Shown here: positions 28,142-37,474 of the stretch, piece by piece | Layout of the letters: the number at the start of each line of letters is the position of its first letter | How positions within the stretch are numbered: the first letter of the stretch is position 1 | Notes under the pieces: generated by a model | What the model was told of the DNA's origin: nothing | The model's database searches: none | What the model saw: the letters and a program-made list of their open reading frames with translations, nothing else | Source of the DNA: an uncultured Prevotellaceae bacterium | GTDB taxonomy: Bacteria > Bacteroidota > Bacteroidia > Bacteroidales > Bacteroidaceae | Assembly (NCBI GenBank): GCA_947167515.1 | Contig: CAMVIM010000007.1 | Coordinates: forward strand, 62,001 to 126,000 | Direction of reading: 5' to 3' | Length of the DNA stretch: 64,000 nt | Translations under genes and position numbers: made by a program

Positions 28142-31100
28142 ATGAAACCGAAACTACTACTTGTCTTTTTGCTGTTGTTGGCAAATCTGACTGCGAAATC
28201 TTATGCCCTCGGTATTAACGTTGTGGAAGCACCTGCTCCAACCATCGAGTTTGCTGATGCCAATGTGAAAGCGCTCTGTATAGCTAATTGGGACACGGAT
28301 GGTGACGGAGAATTAAGTTATACAGAGGCGGCTGCCGTGACAGATCTTGGTACAGTATTCAAAAGCAATACACAAATTATATCGTTCAACGAGTTGCAAT
28401 ACTTTACAGGGCTGACATCTATTGGATACGGTGCTTTCTATTACTGCACCCGCTTGACATCGGTAACCATCCCCAACAGCGTAACATCTATAGGTCAGAA
28501 TGCTTTCCGTCAATGCAATCTAACTTCCGTGACCATTCCCAACAGCGTCACATCTATAGGCTATGAAGCTTTCTATGGTTGTTACTACTTGACATCGGTG
28601 ACCATCCCCAACAGCGTAACATCCATTAGCGATAGGGCTTTCATTTATTGCAGTAACCTGACATCGGTAACCATCCCCAACAGCGTAACATCAATTGGTG
28701 AACGAGCTTTCCAGAACTGCAGCGGTCTTACATCTGTGACCATTCCCAACAGCGTAACATCTATAGGCTATGAAGCTTTCAATGGGTGTAACCGCTTGAC
28801 ATCGGTGACCATCCCAAACAGCGTCACATCAATTGGCTATAATGCTTTCATGGACTGCAGCGACCTGACAACCGTCAACATTCCCAACAGCGTCACATCC
28901 ATTGGCAATGATGCTTTCAGTGGCTGCTATTTCGCACGCTACAACTTCGTCAACAATAGCACGCTAACAAGCTACGACAACTGGGGCGCCACTCTCTATG
29001 ATGAAGAAACTGAAGACGGATTAGTGATAAATGACAATACTGTGATAAAATGTAGAAAATGGGCAACATCGGTGATCATTCCCAACAGCGTAACATCAAT
29101 CGGAGTTGGTGCTTTCTCGCACTGCAGTGGTTTAACCTCCGTGATCATTCCCAACAGCGTAACATCCATTGGAGAGAGTGCTTTCTATGGATGCGTTTTC
29201 GCACGCTACAACTTCGTCAACAATAGCACGCTAACAAGCGACAACAACTGGGGCGCCACTCTATATGATGAAGAAACTGAAGACGGATTAGTGATAAATG
29301 ACCATACTGTGAGAAAATGTAGAGAATGGGCAACATCTGTGACCATTCCCAACAGCGTCACATCAATTGGTAATATGGCTTTCTATCACTGCTGCGGACT
29401 GACTTCGGTAACCATACCTAACAGCGTCACATCAATTGGGAACCAGGCTTTCCATTACTGCAGCGGACTGACTTCGGTGACCATACCTAACAGCGTCACA
29501 TCAATTGGGAACCAGGCTTTCTTTATCTGCAAAGGCTTGACTTCCGTAACCATCCCCAACAGCGTAATCTCCATCGGCAAAGAAGCTTTCTGCGGCTGCA
29601 TCGTCTTGACTTCCGTCGTTTCAGAGATTGAAGAGCCTTTCACTTTCAATTCATCTACATTCGAGGAAATTGCATCCACCTGCACCTTGACCGTTCCATA
29701 CGGTACCCGTGATGCTTACATTGCCAAGGGCTGGACAGAAAACGTGTTCAAGGGGGGCGTTGTGGAGGCATCTGCTCCCGCGCCTGAACCCACCGTGGCT
29801 GACCTAACTGCGGACATCTACCATCTGTGGGATGGAGCAGGGGCTGATGCCACGGTGACGAACCCCACACCTAGCTGTGCGATCAATCTGAATGTTGAGA
29901 CTGGCATTGTGTATGGCGACAACAGTGTTCGCGTTGACAGATATGCCGACCTTTCCGATTGGGACTACCTCACACTGACCGTGACATCGGGCAGTCCGCG
30001 CCTGTTCTTCAACAGTCATGGCGAGGAAGACCGTATCATTGTGTATGCCAACGATACGAAGTATGTGAAGAGCAACAAGAACGGCATCATCACTTACGAC
30101 CTCGCTGCCATCAAGGCCGATGCTGGCTACGTGCACCTGAACGCCATCAAGGCTAAGGCTCCGGACGCTCAAGTAATCATCGGCGAAATGAAACTCGCCA
30201 CGATAGAGGAATACGTGCCAGAGAATCCTGTGCGACGCTTCACAGATCTGACTACGGAAATGTTCTATCAATGGACGCTGGAGGAGCCAGTGGAAATCAT
30301 AAACCCGAATCTAGGCATACTCAATCTCTGCCAGAACGAGAACAACATTTACGGTGATGGGGGCGTGAATCCAGATCAGTTTGCAGACCTCGCGGAGTGG
30401 GACTATCTGACCATCGCCGCCACCAACGGCATGCCTCGTTTGCTCTTCAACCGCATCTATAACCCTGAGGCGGAATATGGCACAGAGGAATGGAAGGGTT
30501 CCGACAGGCTGGAGATTAACAGTACAGACAACAAATATGTGGTGAGTGCAGAGAACGGCGTCATCGTGTATGACCTCAAGGCCATCAGGGAAGACTACGA
30601 CGGCATGGTGCGCCTGCACGCCATCAAGGGCAAAGGCGGGCCCGCCACCGTCCACATCCTGAAGCTCGCGACCGTGGAGCCTGCCGAAATAGAGTGGAAC
30701 AACATCTATTTTGCTGACACCAACGTGAAGGCGCTCTGCGTGGACAACTGGGACACGAACGAAGATGGTGAACTGGACAAAGATGAGGCTGCCGCCGTGA
30801 CCAGCCTCGGCGAGGTGTTCAAGGGGAACAAAACCATCACATCGTTCAATGAGTTGCAGTACTTCACAGGGATAACTTCCATCGGAGAGAATGCATTCAA
30901 CGAGTGCAGCAATCTTGCCTCTGTTGTCATTCCGAATAGTGTAGCAACAATATCCCACGGAGCGTTTCAGGGAGCAGGCTTGACTGAAATGGTGATACCA
31001 AGTTCTATGAGAACTATAGAATATAATGCGTTTGCTTATTGCTCCAACCTGGCAACCGTCACTTTTGAGGAAGGAACGACTAATGTTGGTGGCAACGTCT

Positions 31101-33916
31101 TTGCTGAATGTCCTAATCTGGAGGAGGTTGTATTCCCTTCCACTCTCAGTTCCGGCAATATGCACAATGTATTTGGCAGCGTACCCAAATTGAGGCATGT
31201 TGTAATGCCTATTAGTGCACCACGATGCAAGCATGCGGAGCTGTTTCAAGGCGGTGACCTGAACCATTCTGTTCTCTTCACCATCCCTGAAGGGTCTGCC
31301 AGAATTTATCTCGAGAAAGGTTACTACAACATCTCCGACATGAGCGAACTGGCATGGATGAAGACGGAGTTTGAGGCTGAAGTCGCAAGTGTCGAGGCTC
31401 TGGCGACTGCCGAAGGCATCACAGCCAGTGCCGCAGCGAAGGAAGCATTGCAAACAGCCATCACGGCTGCACGCGCTGCCGTTGATGATGCCGATTCCTA
31501 TCTTGCCATCGGCACACAGATGGATGCTGTCAAGACGGCAGCCAAGACCTTCCTCGGCACTGCCACCATCACAGCAGGAACGGATGTGACCGCCATCGTG
31601 CGCAATCCACAGTTTGACCACATGGATTTTGGATGGAATGTGGAGATGGCCACCACTTGGCAAGGCAGCAGTGTTGGTTATCAGAAGGACAACGAACATA
31701 CGAATGGTGAGGTGAACATCCACAATTTCTTGGAGGCTTGGTGGAACGATGTCCGATTGGGAGATGGCAGACTCGTGCAGACCCTCACCAGTCTTCCTGC
31801 CGGCATCTATCGTCTGGAGGCGGATGCCATCGCCACATGGCAGGCGGACGCAAATGTGGAGGTGACGGGCGTGTCACTTCTCATGGGCAACAATACCAGA
31901 ACCATTGCCACCGCGAACGAGAAGCCGGAGCACTTCTCGGTGCTGCTCGAAAACACCGAGACCCAGGATGTGACCATCGGTGTGCAGTGGACCAACACGA
32001 CAGCCAACTGGGTGGCGATTGACAACTTCCGCCTCATCTATGAAGGAGCTGCTGCTGTTGTGCCTGCTGGCTCGGAACTGGTGAGCAGCGAGGATGACAC
32101 CTATTATATCTATAATGTGGGAACAGGCATGTATCTCAATGGCGGCAACGGTTATGGCACGCAAGCGGTGTTGGCAGAGGCGGGTTTGCCAGTGCGCATG
32201 ACGCAGGACGGCGATGGCTACTGGGAAATCTACTTCAGAGAAGGCAGCCGCCATGAACAAAAACTATACCGGAGTAATTACTATGATAGAATCTTAATAG
32301 ACTATGTGGAAGGGTGGGGTGCCAAACGTTGGATTATTACTCCTCAAGATGGCAATTACACCATCCAACTTGAAAGCGATCAAGGTACAAACGTTGTGCT
32401 CGGCAACAATCCCAATGGGCAGGATTATGACGTCAGTCAGAATGTCACGCTTGACACCCACATTGAGGTTATCCGTACAGACAATGCCGCCCACAATACG
32501 CTCTGGCAGTTCATCAAGGCAGAAGACTATGACCTGCTCATGGCGAAGCATCAGTTGCTTGCCGCCATCTTCCGCATGGAGCAGTCGGAGGTTGAAAATG
32601 AGGAACTGCTCAACAACTGCAAGGAGGTTTACTACAATGCCGAGGCAACGCTGCGGGAGGTCATCAGCGCCACCGCGTTGCTGAACTCGCAGATGGGCAT
32701 GCCACAAGATGGTCAGCCTGTCGATATGACTGTCCTCATCACCAATCCGCGTTTTGAACATAACACAGATGAAGGTTGGATTGGTGCCAAACTGGTGGAA
32801 AACGGTAATCCTAACAATACCCAACATGAGACACATGAGTTCTACCAGACCCCGTTCAACATGCATCAGAAGATAATGGGTGTGCCCAACGGCCTGTATC
32901 GGCTGAAGTATAAGGGCTACCATCGTCCAGGATCGGGGGAGAGTGCATGTGCAGACTATGTGGCAGGCACCAACAACGCCTCGGCTGTGGTCTATGCCAA
33001 TGGCGAGGAGAAGACCCTCAAGCACATCTACGAAGATGCAAGCGACACGTCGTATGGTGGTGGAGAGACAGAATACAATGGCAAATACGTCCCGAAGAGC
33101 CAGGCGGCTGCCCGCCAGTACTTCAATGCAGGGCTTTACGCAGACTATCTTGAGGTGGAGGTGACGGACAACATCCTCACCATTGGCGTGAAGAACACTG
33201 AGGAGATGGGCACAAATCACTGGGTAATCTTCAGCGACTTCGAGCTGGAACTGATGGAGAATGCTGAACAGATTTCCAACAGACTGACTGTGGAGAACAG
33301 CCAAGGCATCAGAGGCGGCAAGGCGACGATGAAGATCGCTCTGGAAAACGTGGCAGATGTTGCTGGCCTAGAATTCAAGGTGAAACTGCCAGAGGGCGTT
33401 AGCTTCGACCTTATCGGTGGCAATCCGAAGGTATCGAAGACCAGTCGCATGGCAGGTATGATTGTCACCCCATCCCTCATTGGTGACTGTGCGAAAGTGC
33501 TCATATTCCCCAGATTGCCGGAAGAAGAGGGTGCTCCCCTTCCTGTCATTACAGGCAATAGTGGCGTCATCGTTTCATTGGGACTCACCATTGGCAATAC
33601 TCTCGAATTGGGCGACTACGAACTGGAAGTGGAGGACATTATCATCGGCATGTCTGATGGTCTGATGATCAAGCAGACCAGTAGCGCCAGAGCGACACTC
33701 ACGCTGGTGAATGCCGGTCAAGGGGATGCCAACAAGGATAGCCATATCGATGTGGGTGATATTATCACCATCGCCAACCATATCCTGGGCAACGACCCTG
33801 CGAATTTTGACGCTGCGGCTGCCGATGTGAATGGGGATGGAGATATTAACGTGGGAGATATCATTGCTCTTGCCAACATCATCCTGAGGGGAGGCGAGGA
33901 ACTTGACCCGCAATGA
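28142..33916 (+). CDS. Large BspA/TpLRR-type leucine-rich-repeat surface protein with C-terminal cohesin-like and dockerin-like regions
   Basis: Signal peptide; many 'LTSVTIPNSVTSIGxxAFxxC' repeats; 'WDTDGDGELSYTEA' cap; C-term 'GDANKDSHIDVGDIITIANHILG...DVNGDGDINVGDIIALANIILRG' (paired Ca-binding dockerin-like motifs). Confidence 0.9.
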   Translation: MKPKLLLVFLLLLANLTAKSYALGINVVEAPAPTIEFADANVKALCIANWDTDGDGELSYTEAAAVTDLGTVFKSNTQIISFNELQYFTGLTSIGYGAFYYCTRLTSVTIPNSVTSIGQNAFRQCNLTSVTIPNSVTSIGYEAFYGCYYLTSVTIPNSVTSISDRAFIYCSNLTSVTIPNSVTSIGERAFQNCSGLTSVTIPNSVTSIGYEAFNGCNRLTSVTIPNSVTSIGYNAFMDCSDLTTVNIPNSVTSIGNDAFSGCYFARYNFVNNSTLTSYDNWGATLYDEETEDGLVINDNTVIKCRKWATSVIIPNSVTSIGVGAFSHCSGLTSVIIPNSVTSIGESAFYGCVFARYNFVNNSTLTSDNNWGATLYDEETEDGLVINDHTVRKCREWATSVTIPNSVTSIGNMAFYHCCGLTSVTIPNSVTSIGNQAFHYCSGLTSVTIPNSVTSIGNQAFFICKGLTSVTIPNSVISIGKEAFCGCIVLTSVVSEIEEPFTFNSSTFEEIASTCTLTVPYGTRDAYIAKGWTENVFKGGVVEASAPAPEPTVADLTADIYHLWDGAGADATVTNPTPSCAINLNVETGIVYGDNSVRVDRYADLSDWDYLTLTVTSGSPRLFFNSHGEEDRIIVYANDTKYVKSNKNGIITYDLAAIKADAGYVHLNAIKAKAPDAQVIIGEMKLATIEEYVPENPVRRFTDLTTEMFYQWTLEEPVEIINPNLGILNLCQNENNIYGDGGVNPDQFADLAEWDYLTIAATNGMPRLLFNRIYNPEAEYGTEEWKGSDRLEINSTDNKYVVSAENGVIVYDLKAIREDYDGMVRLHAIKGKGGPATVHILKLATVEPAEIEWNNIYFADTNVKALCVDNWDTNEDGELDKDEAAAVTSLGEVFKGNKTITSFNELQYFTGITSIGENAFNECSNLASVVIPNSVATISHGAFQGAGLTEMVIPSSMRTIEYNAFAYCSNLATVTFEEGTTNVGGNVFAECPNLEEVVFPSTLSSGNMHNVFGSVPKLRHVVMPISAPRCKHAELFQGGDLNHSVLFTIPEGSARIYLEKGYYNISDMSELAWMKTEFEAEVASVEALATAEGITASAAAKEALQTAITAARAAVDDADSYLAIGTQMDAVKTAAKTFLGTATITAGTDVTAIVRNPQFDHMDFGWNVEMATTWQGSSVGYQKDNEHTNGEVNIHNFLEAWWNDVRLGDGRLVQTLTSLPAGIYRLEADAIATWQADANVEVTGVSLLMGNNTRTIATANEKPEHFSVLLENTETQDVTIGVQWTNTTANWVAIDNFRLIYEGAAAVVPAGSELVSSEDDTYYIYNVGTGMYLNGGNGYGTQAVLAEAGLPVRMTQDGDGYWEIYFREGSRHEQKLYRSNYYDRILIDYVEGWGAKRWIITPQDGNYTIQLESDQGTNVVLGNNPNGQDYDVSQNVTLDTHIEVIRTDNAAHNTLWQFIKAEDYDLLMAKHQLLAAIFRMEQSEVENEELLNNCKEVYYNAEATLREVISATALLNSQMGMPQDGQPVDMTVLITNPRFEHNTDEGWIGAKLVENGNPNNTQHETHEFYQTPFNMHQKIMGVPNGLYRLKYKGYHRPGSGESACADYVAGTNNASAVVYANGEEKTLKHIYEDASDTSYGGGETEYNGKYVPKSQAAARQYFNAGLYADYLEVEVTDNILTIGVKNTEEMGTNHWVIFSDFELELMENAEQISNRLTVENSQGIRGGKATMKIALENVADVAGLEFKVKLPEGVSFDLIGGNPKVSKTSRMAGMIVTPSLIGDCAKVLIFPRLPEEEGAPLPVITGNSGVIVSLGLTIGNTLELGDYELEVEDIIIGMSDGLMIKQTSSARATLTLVNAGQGDANKDSHIDVGDIITIANHILGNDPANFDAAAADVNGDGDINVGDIIALANIILRGGEELDPQ
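28450..29630 (+). repeat. Tandem ~69-bp (23-aa) LRR-encoding repeats including a duplicated ~180-bp block
   Basis: Recurring 'accatccccaacagcgtaacatc'; block 'ttcgcacgctacaacttcgtcaacaatagcacgctaacaagc...' present at ~28930 and ~29196. Confidence 0.9.
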
Positions 33917-33963
33917 TTCCTATGCATACGCTAAACAATTATCAGAACATAAAAAAAAGACAA

Positions 33964-35187
33964 ATGAAAAAGTTTCTTTTTACAGTAATGGCTGCCCTCC
34001 TCGGAATGGGCAATGCTGTGGCGGACGAATATGTCGTAAGCGACATCGAGATTCCGCAAGGTGGCTCTGCCACCATTGAGATTGGGATGAACAATCCGGA
34101 CACAGAAAGTCGCGGTTTCCAGTTTGTCATGAGTTTTGACAAGGCTGTCACTGCTTCTCATCCTGTACGTGGAACGAGAATCAGCATGAAGGATCCAGAA
34201 CAAGACGAGTATCTGTACTCGCTGATGAGCCAATCAACGGAAGAAGGCTTCAAAGTGCTTGCCTACACCACGTCCACCGAATCCATCACAGGCACAAGTG
34301 GAACAGTTGTGAGTATCACCTTGACAGCCGATGAGAGTCTGGCTGTAGGCACAACGGTGACAGGTACACTCTCTGATTGCCTAATCGGTAACACGGCAGG
34401 TACGACCAATCAACTTGATGATGTCACCTTCAGCATTACCATTACAGAGAAGACCTACACGGTTCTTGACGAGACCTCTACAACTGCACCTGCTTCCAGC
34501 GATGGCAAGGTGGACATCAAAGTGCAACGCACCATCAAGGCGAACGAGTGGAGCACCATTTGCCTGCCTTTCGCAATGACAGGGACTCAAGTGAGAAGCG
34601 CCTTTGGCGAAGACGTGCAGCTGGCTAACTTCATTGATTATGAAGTCGAGGAGGATGATTATGAGGACATAACTGGACTGACCATTAACTTCGAAGAGGT
34701 TAATGCGAGTGCTGGCATGGAAGCAAACTATCCTTACCTCATCAAGGTTTCTTCTGAAATATCGGAGTTTGAGGTGAAAGCAACGATAGAGACAGACGAG
34801 GAGGCAGCCGTGGTTGAGTATGACAACGGCAAGACTGGAAGCCGTCGCAAGGTCTATGGTTCACTGATTGGCACCTACCATGCAGGGGATGCCATTCCTG
34901 CCAATGGGCTTTTCCTCAGCGGCAACCAGTTCTGGTACTCGACGGGTGAAACGAGAATCAAGGCGTTCCGTGCCTACTTCATGTTCGTTGATGTATTGAC
35001 AGAAGTGGAAGGTGCTTCGGCCAACATCCGCTACACCATTGTGGACGAGGCGACGGGCATTGCGGATGTGAAAAGCCCAATGGGCGCATCTGACGGCTGG
35101 TACACGCTGGACGGTCGCAGGCTGGACAGGAAGCCCGCGGAGAAGGGTGTGTACATCATGGACGGAAAAAAGGTCTCTATACGCTAA
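33964..35187 (+). CDS. Secreted protein with N-terminal cohesin-like region
   Basis: Signal 'MKKFLFTVMAALLGMGNAVA'; 'IEIPQGGSATIEIGMNNPDTESRGFQFVMSF'; C-term 'GWYTLDGRRLDRKPAEKGVYIMDGKKVSIR' (typical Prevotella secreted-protein tail). Confidence 0.75.
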   Translation: MKKFLFTVMAALLGMGNAVADEYVVSDIEIPQGGSATIEIGMNNPDTESRGFQFVMSFDKAVTASHPVRGTRISMKDPEQDEYLYSLMSQSTEEGFKVLAYTTSTESITGTSGTVVSITLTADESLAVGTTVTGTLSDCLIGNTAGTTNQLDDVTFSITITEKTYTVLDETSTTAPASSDGKVDIKVQRTIKANEWSTICLPFAMTGTQVRSAFGEDVQLANFIDYEVEEDDYEDITGLTINFEEVNASAGMEANYPYLIKVSSEISEFEVKATIETDEEAAVVEYDNGKTGSRRKVYGSLIGTYHAGDAIPANGLFLSGNQFWYSTGETRIKAFRAYFMFVDVLTEVEGASANIRYTIVDEATGIADVKSPMGASDGWYTLDGRRLDRKPAEKGVYIMDGKKVSIR

Positions 35188-35235
35188 GGAGAGAGGTGAA
35201 CAAAACATTCATAGAACAAAAAAATAGACAAGACA

Positions 35236-35436
35236 ATGAAAAAGACATATATGACTCCAATGATGGAGTGTGTCGAACTGACAGGAGGCGAGACACTGAA
35301 CGGAGTGAGCGGTAAGGGCGCAAACGTGGATGCCACCTATGGTGGTGTGGATGCCAATGGATCGAAGGATCCGAGCGCAAACCACCGTTCAAGCATCTGG
35401 GGAGCTAATGAAGATGTCAGACGTTCTCTGTGGTGA
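35236..35436 (+). CDS. Small peptide of unknown function
   Basis: 'MKKTYMTPMMECVELTGGETLNGVSGKG...'; strong terminator right after the stop. Confidence 0.6.
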   Translation: MKKTYMTPMMECVELTGGETLNGVSGKGANVDATYGGVDANGSKDPSANHRSSIWGANEDVRRSLW

Positions 35437-35460
35437 GAAACTGATAACAGCTCCATAAAC

Positions 35461-35505
35461 GACACCCTCGGTTCCTTTGCGGGAACTGAGGGTGTCTTAT
35501 TTTTT
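35461..35505 (+). terminator. Rho-independent terminator
   Basis: GACACCCTCGGTTCC-tttgc-GGGAACTGAGGGTGTC then TTATTTTTTAT. Confidence 0.9.
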
Positions 35506-35533
35506 ATAATCAGCCAAAACGTAAGGTCAGCTC

Positions 35534-35619
35534 TTTCTGTGCCTCAAAATCGGTGTGACTCACACCTATGATGGGGGTGTGACTCAGACCTATGGTAGGG
35601 GTGTGAGTCAGACCGATTT
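35534..35619. repeat. Palindromic/tandem REP-like element
   Basis: Arms AAATCGGTGTGACTCACACC (35547-35566) and GGTGTGAGTCAGACCGATTT (35600-35619), 19/20 complementary, with internal ~24-bp repeats 'tatgatgggggtgtgactcagacc'. Confidence 0.85.
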
Positions 35620-35758
35620 GGAGGTTGTGGCGTTGGTCTTTTTGTGCGGTTTCCGTTCATGCTGGATGGGATAGGGCAGTGGAATGAGTTTTGAGGTTTA
35701 TAAGCTGAAAAAATCGTTAATATTGGGAACATTTGCTGTGTGGAAAGGAAAAATTTTG

Positions 35759-35766
35759 TATCTTTG
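35759..35766 (+). promoter_or_regulatory. -7 element (TATCTTTG) of the CHASE2-FecR-CHAT operon
   Basis: TATCTTTG 8 bp before ATG at 35775; second ATG at 35787. Confidence 0.6.
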
Positions 35767-35774
35767 CCGACAAA

Positions 35775-37001
35775 ATGGTGAATAAGATGGTAAAAATCAA
35801 GCAAGCAGAAGCGAAAAAGGGGCTGAAAAGAATCCTTGATAGAAGCCATGTGTTCGTAGCCAGCATGGCGCTCATCATCCTTTGGATATGTTCGCTTGTG
35901 GCCATGAACATTTCCTTCTTTGACCCCATCCATCGAGCCACAAAAAACTTCTCACTCTCCGATGTATATTACCAAATTATGCAGGAGTCGGGAAACGTAC
36001 ACCGAAGCGAACTTATCACCATTGTGGATATGACCACTCTCTACGACCGAGGACGCATGGCGCAGGTCATCCACGAGGTGAACGAGTGCCAACCTGCCGT
36101 GGTGGGATTGGACGTGATGTTTGAAGGACTGCGAGGCGACACTGTGGGCAGTGAGCAGTTGGTAGAGGCCATCTGCGAGATTGAGACTCCGGTGGTGGCC
36201 TTCAAACTGAAGGAGGCTGACCCCGAAACGGGCAACTTCGTCACCGCCCGCCACTCTTTCTTCGCACCGATTGACGGCCTGCAAGAGGGCTATACTAACG
36301 TACAACACATTGACCTCGGAGGCATCATCCGCAACATGAGCACTTGGCATATCTTGGGCAGCGACACTGTCCACTCCCTCTCCTACTACCTGGCCAGCAA
36401 GTTCGCCCCCGATGTGCTGAACGAGGGGTTTCCCCAACGTCAACTCATTGACTATACCCCCACAGACTTCCCCGTCGTGCCCTACGATTCCATTCTGCAA
36501 AACCGCCACCTCATCGAGAACCGCATCGTCATGCTGGGAGCCATGAACGACGATGCCGACATGCACTACTCCCCCTTCGGCCGCACTGCTGGCACATGCA
36601 TTCAGGCCTATGCCGTGCAGACCCTGCTGGAGCATCATAACATCCGAGAACTGAACTTTGCATGGACACTACTCATCTCCTTCATCTTCATCGTGCTGAC
36701 CGACATACTGCAATGCGAAATCTCCTACCAAGCCAAACGCAGTAGAAGTGTCGTCGTGGGCTTCTTCTTCGACTCCAGTTTTGTGAAAAGTGCCATCAAC
36801 TTCCTCTGGATGGCTTTCCTTCTGTGGATAAACTTCCTCGTTTTCACCCAAGGAGACATCTACTTCAACCCCACCATCATGCTGATGGGCATTGTCCTTC
36901 AGGTGGAAGGCCGACTCTTCTATGTGTCAGCCATTGCCACCTATCGAGAAATCAAAACAAAAAAAATGAAAAACAAACATAAAAAACAACAAAAATCATG
37001 A
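35775..37001 (+). CDS. CHASE2 domain membrane protein lacking a cytoplasmic output domain
   Basis: N-term TM, CHASE2-like 'ITIVDMTTLYDRGRMAQVIHEVNECQPAVVGLDVMFEG', three C-terminal TM segments, short Lys-rich tail. Confidence 0.8.
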   Translation: MVNKMVKIKQAEAKKGLKRILDRSHVFVASMALIILWICSLVAMNISFFDPIHRATKNFSLSDVYYQIMQESGNVHRSELITIVDMTTLYDRGRMAQVIHEVNECQPAVVGLDVMFEGLRGDTVGSEQLVEAICEIETPVVAFKLKEADPETGNFVTARHSFFAPIDGLQEGYTNVQHIDLGGIIRNMSTWHILGSDTVHSLSYYLASKFAPDVLNEGFPQRQLIDYTPTDFPVVPYDSILQNRHLIENRIVMLGAMNDDADMHYSPFGRTAGTCIQAYAVQTLLEHHNIRELNFAWTLLISFIFIVLTDILQCEISYQAKRSRSVVVGFFFDSSFVKSAINFLWMAFLLWINFLVFTQGDIYFNPTIMLMGIVLQVEGRLFYVSAIATYREIKTKKMKNKHKKQQKS

Positions 37002-37468
37002 AACACTATTCTTTTATCTTACTTCTCCTCTTAGTGGGGACCTTCTTTTCTAACCTGAGGGCACAAGACCTCGTGGTTTATTCCGTCACTGGAACTGTCA
37101 AACTGATGAAAGGCAGAACCTCTTCCAACATCACCATCCGACAGAAACTGAACAGAGAAAGCATCGTCAACCTTGGTGCCGGAGCCAAACTGGTGCTCAT
37201 TGACCAAACGGAGAAAAAACAGTACACCCTCTCCTCCACAGGCACATTCTCTATCGGGAAACTCATTGCCAGTTCCCAAAGTTCGGCCAAGTCTTTGTCT
37301 GACATGTACTTGTCTTATCTGATGAAGCAAATCAACGGCAAGGGAGTCTTGACCTCCAAGACAGCTATCGATGACACCTATGCCTCCATCGAGCGTGACA
37401 CTAACGACTCCCTCTTCTCGGAAGCAGAACCTCAGATTGATACAAATATCAACACGACCCCACAGTAA
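36998..37468 (+). CDS. Exported FecR-like domain protein
   Basis: Signal peptide; 'YSVTGTVKLMKGRTSSNITIRQKLNRESIVNLGAGAKLVLIDQTEKKQYTLS'; ATGA overlap with upstream gene. Confidence 0.6.
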   Translation: MKHYSFILLLLLVGTFFSNLRAQDLVVYSVTGTVKLMKGRTSSNITIRQKLNRESIVNLGAGAKLVLIDQTEKKQYTLSSTGTFSIGKLIASSQSSAKSLSDMYLSYLMKQINGKGVLTSKTAIDDTYASIERDTNDSLFSEAEPQIDTNINTTPQ

Positions 37469-37474
37469 AATTCC

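Noticed and set aside
28450-29630. Possible CRISPR-like array
   Set aside because: Repeats are in-frame LRR codons without unique spacers; no cas genes in the window.
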